Below, one piece after another: positions 1 through 12,596 of a stretch of 64,000 nt of DNA; the stretch's first letter is position 1, and each line of letters opens with the position of its first letter. The position numbers were made by a program, and so were the translations under genes. The DNA comes from Primula veris (lineage: Eukaryota > Streptophyta > Magnoliopsida > Ericales > Primulaceae). Location of the stretch: contig OY821748.1 of assembly GCA_963682055.1 (NCBI GenBank), forward strand, positions 30,964,661-31,028,660. The letters are read 5' to 3'. A model generated the notes under the pieces. The model worked only from the letters and a program-made list of their open reading frames with translations. It ran no database searches and was not told the DNA's origin.

Positions 1-161
1 AAATATAACTAGGTTTTTTTTTTATGTATCAAAATACGTGTTTGATATTTCATTTCCAACAGAGAAAATTACCATTTACGAAGAACAATAAACCAAAAGT
101 TCGAAATATCCTTTCATGTTTGCAGAAATTGATAAAGATAAAATAACTTCAATATACTTAC

Positions 162-575
162 AAGCCATTCACTATGTCCTTGCAACCCCTGAATATCAAG
201 AAGCTTAACAGCAACAGGCTGAGCCTTTAAACCTTGTCTTAGACTATCATCGAGGTATCCCTTATACACCCTCCCAAATCCACCTTCACCCAACAAAAAG
301 TTGCAAGAAAAGTTTTGAGTTATAGCTCGTAACTCATTAAGCTTAAAATCATACAGCTCGGACCTAAAAGAAAGAGCTAGCTCTTCATTTATACGGAGCG
401 AAGATGAACGACTGATGCTAGAGAATGATAACTGTCCGAAAGAAGGCAACGGGGCGATGTTTTTTGAAAAGTCAGACCTTGAAGGCCTACATCGACTAAA
501 ATTTCTGAAAACAGTTTGGTCCTCGACAGTGCAACAAGCTGTTGTGAAGGGTCGCCATGGCTTAGACTCCTTCAT
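162..575 (-). CDS. Receptor-like cytoplasmic kinase (RLCK-VII, RIPK/PBL-like), exon 1 only
   Basis: This exon encodes 138 residues from an ATG at 575 down to a donor (GTAAGT on the minus strand, 161-156) in phase 0. Residues 96-101 are the glycine-rich ATP loop GEGGFG, and Lys124 in the VAVK motif is the expected ATP-binding lysine. The stretch before the loop (DFKLNELRAITQNFS) is typical of RLCK subfamily VII, and an intron right after a GHxEWL motif is characteristic of that subfamily. Family knowledge: these kinases sit at the plasma membrane and relay signals from immune or hormone receptors. Cys14-Cys15 could be acylated, but there is no N-terminal MGxxxS myristoylation signal. The catalytic loop, DFG and remaining exons must lie to the left of the window; I found no convincing acceptor in bases 1-155. 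Reading past 162 gives only intron-like sequence. Confidence 0.85.
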
Positions 576-2340
576 TTGTTTTGGCTAGAAGGGAATGAAA
601 ACTATGCTCACTTGAGAAGCTATTCTCTTTTTGATAAATTATATAGAAAGTGGAGCAGGGTGAGAAAGAGGCTTATGCTAACCACTCCACCCACTCTACT
701 GAAGTGGGTAGTTTGTTTCAAGGAGAGTGTTTTTGTTTGTTCATTTGTCATCTTACTTCATGTCCGGGGCAAGAATGTCAACATATTGTTATTAATGGAG
801 CAAAGGGCCTTTTTAATAAACTAACTAAAGTAATAGACAAATTGTTTCTATTGCAAAATAAGAAAATGTAACACTACAAGGCTCGATCAGTGACACCTTT
901 CAAAAAATAAATAAAAAAAGGCTCGATCAGTGACGAAAGTTTGGGTACTTTACGATGGCGAAATCAGTATTCAATTCTTACGGGCCGTTATTTTTTTTTT
1001 GTAAGTATAATAATAATAAACGGTATAAAAAAAAAAAAAAAACCCTGTACTTAACTGACTTGTTTATTGATATAAAAATTTAAAACGTTAAATTTGTTTT
1101 GTTACTACAATAACAATAAACGGTATAAAAAACCAAAAAAACTTGTAGTTTTAAAGTTAGCTGAATTGTCCATTGATATAAAAATTTCAAACGATACAGA
1201 AAAATTGACTACAATTACGAATTTATTAGTGTAAACTTTGTTGTAATATATGACTATGAAACTACACAAGAACATTTATTTATAAAATCTTGTAAGTACC
1301 TTAAAGATGTAATTAATTAATGGAGAAATCAAACAGTAAGTTAATGTTAATTAAATAAAAAGTAAAAAATAGGCACAAGATTCGAACTAACTTGTGACAC
1401 AAAAACTTTATGTTTACCATTTAAACTAAATTACTATTTGTTTATTTTGGGGGCTATTAATGTATAAAAGCTTAAATTTTCGAATTTTTCTATGTAAGAA
1501 AAAATATTTTTTAAAAATTTAGGGTGGCGGTGGCACCCTTGCCGTCCAATGGTTCCGCCCCCGGTCCTTTAGCACGGACATTTTAGTTTTTGATTATATA
1601 GAACTGGTCTAGTTTTAGGGTGACCTTTTTCTAATTGATGAGGAAGCAGTTTACAAAAATTAGTATAACCTAGAACATTATAAAAAGCAATATTAGGGTT
1701 TACTAGGATGATTAGCCATGACCCGGTAATCATCAAATGCCAAATTACGCGAGATTAATGAGATTAATGTTATATGAACGGTATGCAAAAGAGAGTGTAA
1801 GACGAGATATATTATATTCGTGATTATTCACAATAAAAAATAAAATAGTCTCATCCTCAAACAAATAATTGATATGCTGAAGATACATGAGATTATGAGT
1901 AAATTCAGTCATTTGGGCGTGAGACATATATTCATGAGATGCTAAAGATAATTACTACATTGGTCCATGAATATGAAAGCACGAGGAGAAATGATAGTTT
2001 TGTAACGATGGTTAACAACTTTTGACCCTCACATTACAAAATTAAACTTTTCCGGTTATGTTGTTAAATGACTTGCGGCTAAATTTTAACAACAATTTAG
2101 CAATACAATTTGTTACCAAACTATTTTTAAAATTTAGTCGCACCGACTTTAACATAAAATTTATAAATACTAAATGAACTTTTGATTGTAGTGCTACGAA
2201 CTCAACATTATTTTGTAGTGATATGCACTACAAATGAAGTTTATTTTCACTTACGAGACTAAGCAAACTCTCTTATTGCATGAAAAAGGAGATCTTTGCT
2301 TGTGACCGAGTAAAGAAGTATTTCTAAAACCTTCAAGATA
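576..2340. other. Kinase upstream region and AT-rich intergenic DNA
   Basis: No convincing gene. A short motif beginning AGGCTCGATCAGTGAC occurs twice (about 880-935). Blocks with ATAAACGGTATAAAA recur at about 1016 and 1119. Sequence around 1370-1570 (a 'gattcgaac' block followed by a GC-richer block near 1525-1570) resembles the remnant at 61060-61215 and looks like old transposon debris. At 2020-2222 there is a possible CACTA-type remnant: 'gttgttaaa/agcaac'-like subterminal motifs and a terminal TTTTGTAGTG at 2213-2222. Confidence 0.4.
638..646 (-). promoter_or_regulatory. Possible TATA box of the kinase gene
   Basis: On the minus strand the sequence reads CTATATAATTT, about 65-70 bases upstream of the ATG at 575. 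Position and composition fit a plant TATA box. The flank is AT-rich, so chance matches are likely. Confidence 0.25.
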
Positions 2341-3240
2341 TGACTAAGTTACTAAATCATAGAGAAAGCCGGGGACGCGATTTTAAAGAAATAAAGAAAA
2401 TTAATCACTGAATAACACGACTTTCAAAACTCACCATTTTCACTTGTATATTACATTAAAACTGGTATATGAAATACGCAATACAACCAACTAAGTCTTG
2501 AGCACCTATGCTACATGCGTACGCCAAACTGTTTACCACTCAAGTTGTGCCCGAAAGCGAAAACATGCCTAGACTCATGTACATCCGCCCCTCCGTCTAT
2601 AAATATACAACAAAATAGAAACAACAGACAACAAATCAAATTGTGAGTCAACTAAACTCGCTACATATACGTCTACACTAAAAATAATACAAACTACGAA
2701 GTATAATATTTGTTCTTCAATATAATGTTTCACCATGTTACTTCTCCACCACCACGACAGATCTGAACATCAACTACTACACAATATCAACTACCAACGC
2801 CAAGTAGCGTGACTCCACAAAGCAGACTCAAATGTGTATAAAGTCAGGATCACCCGTGCCGGATCACTAGTCAGATCCATGGATCACTACTCAAATAAAC
2901 GTATGAAATCAAGTCCTCATAAAATTAACACGCTTGGCTAACATCTCCACACGGATAGACTCATGAAATCCATACGCGTTGCTGTATTTCCGGTGAACAT
3001 CAGGCCACACAGAGATAATACGTAGCCACATGAACCCTAAAAAAAATAGAAAATACCGACAACAACAACTACTGACCATAGACATATCTACCTCCAACCC
3101 CACTTCACTCCTCATTTTACTTCATTTTAATAGTAAACATCAGTGTGTATATACTTTAAAACCACACCTACTATAAGTACTTAAAAAATAAGCTCGAATA
3201 ATTCCATAATCATTCAAAAATCCCTCTTAAATAGCATAAT

Positions 3241-3473
3241 TGTTGTGACATATTAGCTCGTTATAGATATATATATATAGATATGTATAGATATAGAGAG
3301 AGTTATGAAAGATAACAGACGAAGTGTTTATTCATTAATATGAGTGTAACATGGATAAATCAAGAGACTCTTGATCCTCTTTATATAATAGATGGTAAGA
3401 TTACATATGTTAGAAAAGCCCAATATAGGCTTAATAGAGTAAGACACAAGATGACCAATAATATCCTATAACA
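3241..3473 (-). mobile_element. Solo copia-type LTR (TSD ATAAT)
   Basis: The 233-bp insert begins TGTTGTGACA and ends CCTATAACA on the plus strand, so both strands start TGTT. It is flanked by exact 5-bp duplications ATAAT at 3236-3240 and 3474-3478. On the minus strand it contains a TATA-like TATATAAAGAGG and an AATAAA-like signal in LTR order. It interrupts the old LTR that surrounds it. A related LTR lies at about 61662-61843. Confidence 0.7.
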
Positions 3474-4454
3474 ATAATAAAATAATATCAGCAACAGAGT
3501 AAGCCAATAACGACTTAATTAATCAACATAGTATCAACTCTCTACAAAATAACAGAATATAAAGCATGGATATATCCGCGTAAGCTGCACAGGGTCACCT
3601 ACAAACCTTTCGAAGCTTAATAACGAACTGATACACTGCAATAATCGCTTAACAACTAATAAACACTTAAAATTCAGTTCTAAAAGCATAGTAAATAGAG
3701 TATGATTTAACTACGTATCAGGAAAATATATATAGCAAAGCGTAAGCACGTATATAACGGGCTTAGTAACACCATTTTTTAGTACCGAAACGTTACCTCG
3801 AATGACGCTAAGAAAGGTTCAGTAGCCAGTAGGGCGGTAACAGACACGCAACGCAAAGGGTTGAAACTCCTCGTACTTTGCCTCCAAACTCAGCTTAAAC
3901 CCGCAAGCGATGCAACAAAAAGAACATGTTAAAACTGATCACTATAAAGATAAATGACAGCCTTTTAAAGGCTCAAAACAGACTTGAGAAGTGAAAGAGA
4001 AAATACTGAATATATATCTCAAAATACTCTCATTTGCAATATCTATCTAACGGAAAAGAAACGGATAACTGAGGCAAGAAAACTGAATTTTAAGTGAAGG
4101 GGTGTGTTTGGTTCTTTTTATGAATATCTTGGAATCTCTCTCTGTGTGTATCTGTATATGCTTGTGATTGTGAAGGTGTTTTTGTGCTTATGCGTGTGTG
4201 AAGGTGTATGTATATCTATATTTGTGTTTATCTCATTTGTATATTTAAAAGAAGTGATGAGATACATAGACAAAAAACACGGGTCCCACTCCATTCTTTA
4301 CACCGAAGATACTACTATACATATCCATTGATTTTTTTTTAATGTAATATTTTTATTATTATTCTAAGACTAATAAGCATAATATAGTTTTTGGGTAAAT
4401 TTTGGATTGTTAACTATCTCCAACTTAATTAATGATTATTCCATGAAATCAGTC

Positions 4455-4680
4455 AATTTTTTCTAACTAATCAATAAAAATGTAAAAATTTTTAAAAAAA
4501 ATGAAAAAATTCCAGAAAAAAAATGAAGAAATAAAAAAATATAAAAAATCCAAAAAAACTTAAAAGAGGCAAAAACCCAAAAAAAAAACGAATAAAATTT
4601 TAAAAATCCCAAAAAATAAATAAAAATATCAAAAAATCTAAAATAAAAAAAATCCAAAAACGCAAAATAAAATAAAATAG
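4455..4680. repeat. A-rich low-complexity block
   Basis: Almost entirely A runs broken by short 'tcc', 'gaag' and 'ccc' words. A phenylalanine-rich open frame on the minus strand is a composition artefact. The block forms the left shoulder of the minisatellite complex and is partly complementary in composition to the T-rich block at 5580-6080. Confidence 0.7.
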
Positions 4681-5575
4681 TTCGAGTCGTCTTAATTCAT
4701 ATTAAAAATAGTTTGAGTCATTTTAAAAACAGTGTGAGTCATTTTAATTCATTTTAAAAACAGTATGAGTCATTTTAAGTCATTTTAAAAACAGTCTGAG
4801 TCATTTTAAGTCATTTTAAAAACAACTGAGTCGTTTTAAGTCATTTAAAAACAGTCTGATCCGTTTTAAGTCATTTTAAAAACAGTTTGAGTAATTTTAA
4901 AAACAGTCTGAGTAATTTTAAAAACAATCTGAGTCATTTTAAAACCAATCTGAGTCATTTTAAGTCATTTTAAAAACAGTCTAACTCGTTTTAAATCATT
5001 TTAAATACGGTATGAGTAATTTTAAAAACAGTCTGAGTCGTTTTAAGTCATTTTAAAAACAGTCTGAGTCGTTTTAAGTCATTTTAAAAACAGATTGAGT
5101 CATTTTAAATCATTTTAAAAATAGTTTAAGTAATTTTGAAAACAATTTGAGTCGTTTTAAGTTCTTTTAAAAACAGTCCGAGTCATTTTAAGTCATTTTA
5201 AAAACAGTCTGAGTATTTTTCAGTCATTTTAAAAACAGTCTGAGTCATTTTCAGTTATTTTAAAAATAGTGTGAGTAATTTAGAAATAATATGAGTAATT
5301 TTAAAAACAATATAAGTAATTTTAAAAATAGTCTGAGTCATTTTAAAAACAGTTTAAGTCATTTTGAGTCATTTTAAAATCAGTTTGAGTCATTTTAAGT
5401 AATTTAAAAAACTGTCCGAGTCCTATTTAAGTCATTTGAAAAACAGTATGACTCATTTTCGGTAAGTTTAAAAACAGTTTGAGTCATTTTAAAAGACAAC
5501 TACAATAATTTTAAAAACAGTCTGAGTCATTTTTAAGTCATTTGAACTCATTTTGAGCCATTTGAAAATAATTGC
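4680..5575 (+). repeat. Minisatellite array, 31-bp and 21-bp units
   Basis: The core unit GAGTCATTTTAA...AAACAGTCT is repeated more than 25 times. The long form carries the word 'agtcatttta' twice (about 31 bp), the short form once (about 21 bp). Units drift by point changes and small indels, so the array is old. It contains no coding sequence. Confidence 0.9.
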
Positions 5576-5579
5576 AAGT

Positions 5580-6080
5580 TATTTTAAATTTTTTAATATT
5601 TTTTGGACTTTCCGGCTTTTTTCTGACTTCTTCAAACTTTTTTTCATTTTTCTTGTAATTTTGGATTTTTTTTTATTTTTCTTGGTTTTTTTTTTGTGAT
5701 TTTGAATTTTTCTTGGTTTTTTTTATTACCATTTTTCGGTTCTTCCGACTTTTTTGAACGTTTTTTCATTGTTTTGTGATTTTGTGATTTTTGAATTTTT
5801 TTGATTTTTAGAGGGTTTTTTTAATACTAATTTTGGAAATTTTCGGGTTTCCGATTTTTTTAAACTTTTTTTCATTTTTTTTTGTGATTCTGGTTTTTTT
5901 GTGATTCTGGTTTTTTTTTACCATTTTTTCGGAGTTTTTTCGGCTTCCCAACTTTTTTAAAGGTTTTTTTCGTTTTTTTTCGTTTTTTTTATATTTATTT
6001 TTAATCTAATCTGATTTTTTTTCCATTTTATTTTTATTTTTGAAGTTTTCCCTTTTTTTCCCCTTTTTATTTTTATTTTT
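5580..6080 (+). repeat. T-rich low-complexity block
   Basis: Runs of T are separated by recurring words such as 'gattttgaattttt', 'cttccgactttttt' and 'ggttttttt'. It follows the minisatellite directly and leads into AT-rich unique sequence with repeated 'accaat..ttaatta' words (about 6100-6210). Confidence 0.7.
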
Positions 6081-6249
6081 ATTGGGTATTTAAGTGGGTG
6101 ACCAATCCTTAATTAGTTTTATAAATAATTGACTAATCCTTAATTAAATTTTATAAGGTGGTCAATTATTAAATATTTTTGTTTTCATGGACCAATACTT
6201 AATTTTCCTTAATATATATTTATACATAAATAAGTACTCGGGGTATTAC

Positions 6250-6605
6250 ATTTAGACTATTTTAAAATGACTCAGACCGTTTTTAAAATAAACATATACA
6301 ATTTGAAAATGACTGAGTATGTGTTTAAATCACTCAAATTGTTTTATACACGAGTCAGACTGTTTTTAAAATGACTCAAGACTGTTTTTAAAAATCACTC
6401 AGACTATATTATAATGGTTTAGACTGTTTTTAACTGACTCATACTCTATTTAAAATGATTTAAAATCTTTTTTAAAATGGACAAACATTATTTTAAAATA
6501 ACTCTGTTTTTAAAAAATAACCACATACTATATTAAAATGATTTAAACTGTTTTTAAAATGAAACAGACTATTTTAAGTCACTCAAAATGTTTTGAAATG
6601 ACCGA
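6250..6605 (-). repeat. Minisatellite block in inverted orientation
   Basis: This block repeats ATGACTCAGACTGTTTTTAAA-like words, which are the reverse complement of the units at 4680-5575. It starts exactly where the old LTR terminus GGGGTATTACA ends (6249). It is shorter and more degraded than the left array. Confidence 0.75.
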
Positions 6606-6713
6606 GACGTTTTTTTTTTTAGATCTGTGGGAACCATTAATTACTAGCTGGTTCACCCTTCATACATCGAACACATTAACAATGTTAAATATATTGTAAG
6701 TAATTTCATTCAT

Positions 6714-7100
6714 TAAGAGCATTCATAATAGTTTTGTTAACTTTTTAATGTTAAATAGTGACACGTCATCGTTTAAAAATATGTTAAATGACACATATGT
6801 ATCTTAAATTTAATAATCACATTAGTTTTACGTTAACAATGTTATCAATTTTTAATTAGCAATTTCTCTTTTATTTTATTGGTCACTATTTTTTATGGAG
6901 AGAATTTATAGGATATAATAATGTTAATTGTGTGCTGTGTTTGCCATGCCAGCAGTTACAAACATTAAAAACATTGTTAATTTTAACAACTTTTTTAACA
7001 TTTATAAAGATAACACATAATTTAACGCAATGTTTCATCCATAAAGATAACACATAATTTAACTTTTTTAACATTTATAAAGATAACACATAATTGAACA
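6714..7100. mobile_element. Partial MITE related to the PLATZ-intron MITE
   Basis: The left end AGAGCATTCATAATAGTTTTGT.. preceded by TTA closely matches the terminus of the palindromic MITE at 59408-60217, followed by the same 'gttaactttttaatgtta' and 'atgacacat' words. The right arm is missing or replaced by duplicated 'ataaagataacacataatt' segments (about 7000-7095). Confidence 0.5.
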
Positions 7101-10100
7101 TCTATTACTTTTCAAATATAAAGTTTATATTAATAACAAAATTATGCTCGTGGCATAGAAGCTAGGTTTGATTATAAATTGTACCACTCTATGCATACAA
7201 CATACATTAATACAAGTTTATGATGGAAATTGGAGCTCATAATTAAAGTGTCAACATGGTATTGCTTCAAGAACATCCAATTTATATATAAACTGAGCTC
7301 AAGTTCAAGATTAACATTTGTTATGTGAACGAACATGCAGTCAAGTATAGAACATATATTACTTATAATGATGAATACTCCACTGCATCTGGAGCCTCAA
7401 ATCACACCAAGTTTCCTCATCAGCTTCCTCTCAAGAGCACTCAATTTTGGGGATTCAAAATTCTTCGCTGTTTTAAAGGAATGAATTGCTCATCGTTCGT
7501 TTAGTCTAATAAAATATTAAGAAATATATTGGCGCGTACTTTTTCTAATGTCCTGGATATCTCACCAAAAATAAAACTCATTTTACCCTTTTATTTGTCT
7601 CTTCCATCTCTCTACAAAGATTCATATAAACAACGAAGGTTAACCAACTCAACTCTCCTAATTTATTATTTTTCATATCATCATTTATTTTCAAAAATTG
7701 AAAAACCGGTTAGATCTAATTATGTTTTTCATCTATAGCTTTGATTGGGGATTTTATAAAATAGAAATTTAGGTCCATCCATTAGCTTAGAATTTGTCAA
7801 TCAGCCTTATTTAGTTTAGAATTTTGAATAATCGTAGCCAATTAGTATGCCTTACCTATTGGATTTATTTTTAATTTCTAATTCAAAAAAAAAAAAAAGA
7901 CCATCACTTGAGAAAATTATTGGCCCTTTAGCTTGGTGTTTTGTTTATGTAGAATTAAATATATGTAGGTCTGCAGTTTTGTTATAGTATGGAGGTAGTT
8001 GAGTTTGATTTGATAAGCAAAAGTTCTATATAGCAAGAGAGACCAAAAAAAAAACATGTTTAATGATACGATGGTTATCCTGTTTAGCTTCTGATTAGTT
8101 TTATTTATATGGAGAAACTCATGTTGACTATTCAAGGCTAGACATTCAATTGTAATGAAGCTTATGTTTGTAATATTACCAAAGTGAGTTTGTTTAATAT
8201 ATATCTCTTGTGATTATGGAGTTGTCTGAATGCATCTTTTCAAAAAAAAAATCTTCGATTTATTTGAGACTTGAGTGTTAAAATGGCTAATTGCTCTAAA
8301 CTCAGTACTTGGTGTTTTTTTTATGGGTATATGAGTGCATCAAATGCATTTTTCTTTTAAGAAAAAAATTTGGGCCAATTGAGTTTGTGTAAAAAGATGG
8401 CTCATCTTACTCAAATCTAAACACTTTATGTGATAGTTATCATTAAATCTCTCCGATTGTGAAATTTTATTTTCTAAACTTGGTATCTTTTGTAGATTTT
8501 TATTAGTTTTATTGCAAAAGGGAAACTCATAACTCATGGTAATCATCTAATTGTATTAATAATAGGGGGAATTAACATAAACATACCCTACATATATTAT
8601 ATTAACAAAAACATACCATCAAAAGTTAAATTATCAAAAATATACTTTAAATTAATAATTAATAATAATAATAAAATATCATTCATTATTCATGTATCTT
8701 TGAGGTTGTAGTTCTGACTTCTGAGGTTATGTGGATTCGTCTTTTGAAGGAAACAAGCGGGCTTATTCGAGTTCAAGTAAAAAGATAGCTCATGCTTTGC
8801 ACTTAATAGTTTTCGAGGAACGGAACGAAGAAGAAAAAAACCCAGCTTTTACAAAAGTAAGGTGACTTGTTTGGTTCTTAGTAACGATATGGCTCATCGA
8901 ACTGAAAGTTAAGCACTTTATAATATTTTTGAAGAATGAACAAGAAAACTCAGCTTTAGAAAAGTAAGTTGACTTATTTTATGAGGAATAAGATGTTTCA
9001 TCTAGCTTGACGCTTAGTAGTTTATACTTTCTAAAACTAGAAAATCAAAAAAAGATTTTCCTTTAAGATGGACAGTCAAATTACAGTAAAAACTTATGAC
9101 CACAAAACAAGTTGAGTTGTTTCTTGATTTTTTATACTTGGTTCTTTTGCTTTGGAGACTTATACCTCTTGGTGAGGAATGAGGACCCTAATAAATAGTA
9201 TTATTGGGACAATATTTTCAACAATGAATCATAGTTTGTTTCTACAACTGCTTACAAGAAAGCTTTCACTTTTGAGTTTTTAATAATAATCGACTCAAAG
9301 CTGGGGACATCCTTTTTTATTTTGTCTATTTGTTTCAAATCAGTTGATATATGAACTATCTTTAGTTTCTTTTATAATTTTTCTGTTGGCTCCAAATCGG
9401 TTTATGTATGAGAATGTTTTGAGTCGAACTCTTACATGTATTGTTTTGTATAACATAAAGAATGATGAATGAGGTATTCGTGCTTTTGCAGTTTGAAATG
9501 GCTGAAGTCGCTTACAAAATACGTCAGTTTATGATTAATCATTGCTGGGAGATCTGAGATATACTCTAAAATGAATATTACAATAAGGTTGATATGACTG
9601 AAGTCGCCTACGAAGATGACTGTAGTTCTAACTTCTATGTATTTTGGAATCTTGTTTTAGTTGGTAGCTCATTTTGGGAGACTGTTTGATCAGTCATGCT
9701 TAATAGCTCCGGTTTTGTAGTATTTTATAGAAAACCCTGTAGAATTTATTGCATCAGTGTAAATGATGGCTTGTAATATGTAAACACTATCATAATTGGG
9801 CAATAACCAATATACAGGAATGACTCCAATGATTTTGTAAAAATAGCTAATTTAGTCGTTTTACTTTCACTCCGTTTCAGAAATATTCAACTTAAATATA
9901 TTGATGTTCCTATAATTCCGATGAAGTGCAATGTCTTCTCTTTCTTGTACTTAAAACTTCACTCACTTTGTTTTCATTTGGTTATTTGTTATGTGAAAGA
10001 AAGTTAGAAAAAAATATGGAGGGAGAAAAGGTTAAATAAAAAATAATAAAATATATGGTTAGTTAGGATAGAGATGTTAATATAAGGAAGGTGAAAATAG

Positions 10101-11249
10101 AACAAAAGTAAATGGTTACCCTTAAAGTACAAAAGTGTTTTCATGAATTACTTCAGCCATTAGCTTGGATTATTTTTTTTGGTTTGTGGAAAACATATAC
10201 AGTGGTTACCCTTTATTCAAGTGATTATAGATCAAATCCTCAGCGACTTTATAAGTCATTTTCTTCTAATTAAATTTATGGATTTAATGCCAAAACACAT
10301 GGGTTCATCAATGTTACCTCAAATTTAACCCCCACTAGCTTATCACCTCAAATATAAAGTAACCACCTCAAAAATAAAATATTAATTTTCTTCTCATCCC
10401 ATGGTGAGATTTTATTTTCTTCTACAATACAAAATTACAAACCCTTCCCACAATTAACTATTATATATATGAGTTTAGATTTTTGGTGAACATCTATGTA
10501 TGCGTATATATAAGAGAGAACTGAGTTTTAGTAATTTAGTTCTATTGTTTAGAGCAATATATAAAATTAATTATTCAGAAAAATAGTCCAAATTTGAAAT
10601 AGTGCAAAGGTGTTTAAGGGGACTGAAATATTGTGTAATATGAAAATACTTCCTATAATCTAATAAATTGACATTTTCATATTAATTATAAAGAAGATTT
10701 TAAAGAAATTGATTCGTATGCTCGATTAATAAAAATTGCATTTTTGGAGAATTAAAATTGAATATAATGAGTGTGTCTTAGTCTTTATTCCTCTTTCCTA
10801 ATTGGCAAAAAAACAATAGATTGGTAAATACTTTTGAACGAACCATATTTTGGTAAATTGTTTAGCCAATAGCTATATTTTGGTAAAAAAAAACTCGTAT
10901 GGTTAAGATTATTAAGAAAAAGTAGAAATTAAAATATGCATACACAAAAAGATATCAATAAATATGGTTTTATAGTATAAAACCCCTCAAAACGTACTAT
11001 TGGAGTACAATAAAGGATGGAGAATACGAGAGCCAAGTACTCTCTCGGTCTTGATATGCTTGTTAATAAATAATTAAGTTGACACATATATATAAAGACT
11101 CGTGATGTTATTTTTATTGGAATGTGGAGAAAGCTTTTGTGGGATATTTTCTTCTACTTGTGTAACTTATAATCGTGCAAAGGAACAAGTGCTCTTGTTC
11201 TTCTATTAAATGCCCTTTTATACCAAATATACCTTTACAATTTCATAGA
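7101..11249. other. AT-rich intergenic DNA, no supported gene
   Basis: All open frames here are short and show no recognisable family. At about 9495-9625 two short segments repeat 'ctgaagtcgc(t/c)tac'. Around 8570-8660 'aacataaacataccct'-like words recur. Poly-A and poly-T tracts are common. I see no RNA gene and no complete transposon. Confidence 0.4.
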
Positions 11250-11492
11250 TGTTGTAACTCATATTGTGTGAATGTTTATGAGACTTTATGAATATAATTA
11301 GTGAATTAGCGGTTACGATGTTTTGCCATAATGTAATACTTGTAACGGTTTCAACCTATCACTATATAAAGGTTGAACCTCCTATTTAAATATGACACAC
11401 ACATATTACATGAATACAAGTTCTCTTCTCCCTCTATGCATTTTCATTTATTATCGCATCTACATTACCGTTGAGCTAATTCGCTTACAACA
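11250..11492 (+). repeat. Left LTR of copia element A
   Basis: Begins TGTTGTAACTC and ends GCTTACAACA. A TATA-like CTATATAAAGG lies in the middle. It is followed by CGTTATCGGCACG, which aligns with the same position after the left LTRs of elements B (CGTTATCAGCAC) and C (TGTTATCGGCAC), so this is the likely primer-binding region of the family. Confidence 0.85.
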
Positions 11493-12576
11493 CGTTATCG
11501 GCACGTTGCTTAAAAAAAATCCAACAATAAATCGTTTAGCCGGAGCATTTGGACCATTTCTTGCTTGAAGATTGATGTTTTTTGCTCAGAGATCGGGATA
11601 TCAATCGTGGAGATTGAATATAAACTTTTGAAAGTTTTGGGTAATTTTTTTTATCGATCTTCACCAACATACCATGAGAACGGTATATAATTTTTATTTA
11701 TATAAAACGTAGAAATTGCATGATTAATCAAGAATAAAACCGAAAATTTCATGTTTAGGATGTATATCACATGATAGATGGTTTATTTTGATAAACAATG
11801 GCTATTATAACCCATGTATATCACTTATAAAACAAGTTAAAACTTGTATGTGAATCTGTCAGACCAAAACTGTCACTTTTAGAACACTGCAGGACCATTC
11901 TGCAATTTTCTGAAACAGTAAAACTTTGATGTAACTCTCTGCAAACAAAGGACCAGCGCTGTAATTATCTTAAACTATTGGACTGCCTCTGTAAATTGGC
12001 TAAAACAATGTAGTTTTCTCTATTTACACTCATAGTCCCTGTAGTTAATCCCTATACATAGAATAGTATATGTGTACGAGTTTGCCTAATTTTTGGTCCA
12101 TTTAGACTTTTCTACGTACAAGTATAATTAGATTTAATTCCTCTAACATCTAAAAGTTGTATAAAACTTGTAGAAAATATTTATTGCATGAGATTATAAC
12201 TTGCTAATGTTACATAATTGTATTTAGTCTCTTTACATGCCACCATTAATTGCCCTAAAATAGATGTAACTTATGTGATGTAATTAAACCCATAAAAATG
12301 GCAAGAGTCACATTTTTAGTGTTAGATTTAAGACCATAAAGTTAGTAATTCATGTCATTTAATATTTCTAATCCATGTTAGGACTAGTTTAAATGAGTAC
12401 GACATGCCTTTATATTACGATATTGTTATCTTATCACATAAAAGATCGTAAACATTATATATGTTACTTGAGCTAATAATTTCTTCAAGATCGAACATTT
12501 TATATGTAAATTTTGAGTTGAAATTTACGAAATTATATATTTTCACATTTAAGTTGGAAAAATTATGGATCTTCCC

Positions 12577-12596
12577 CAAATAGGCTCACCTATTTG
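12577..12596 (+). other. Conserved leader hairpin, copia element A
   Basis: CAAATAGG-CTCA-CCTATTTG forms a perfect 8-bp stem with a 4-base loop. The same hairpin recurs in element B (20308-20327) and, with a degraded stem, in element C (46928-46947), each time followed by the same 'tacgatgtctaggaaagat' context. Confidence 0.6.

Larger units (their letters stand above)
2341..6249 (-). mobile_element. Diverged LTR copy of the long-LTR family at 34071-41508
   Basis: From about 2369 ('ggacgcgattttaaag') the sequence follows the 34071-36104 LTR in order. Shared blocks include 'gtgagtcaactaaactcgct', the run of 'ggatcacta' motifs, 'gcgtaagcacgtatataac', 'agtaccgaaacg' and the late CT-rich/'gggtccc' section. 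The other terminus (GGGGTATTACA) is at 6239-6249. The copy is heavily mutated and carries two additions: a solo copia LTR at 3241-3473, and about 1.9 kb of A-rich, minisatellite and T-rich sequence between roughly 4380 and 6230. No target duplication could be identified and the left edge is approximate. No second LTR or internal region is present, so it is a solo or truncated LTR. It reads 5'->3' on the minus strand, as the intact copy does. Confidence 0.6.

Noticed and set aside
516..871. Plus-strand open frames overlapping the kinase start
   Set aside because: They are antisense to a well-supported kinase exon and its upstream region, with no family similarity.
4463..4657. Phenylalanine-rich open frame on the minus strand
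   Set aside because: Composition artefact of an A-rich low-complexity block; no start context, domain or conservation visible.
4680..5575. CRISPR-like regular repeats
   Set aside because: Units are adjacent and degenerate with no unique spacers, and the host is a plant; this is a minisatellite.
9495..9625. Duplicated 'ctgaagtcgc.tac' segments as a gene or regulatory repeat
   Set aside because: Only two short imperfect copies in AT-rich DNA, with no associated reading frame or known motif.
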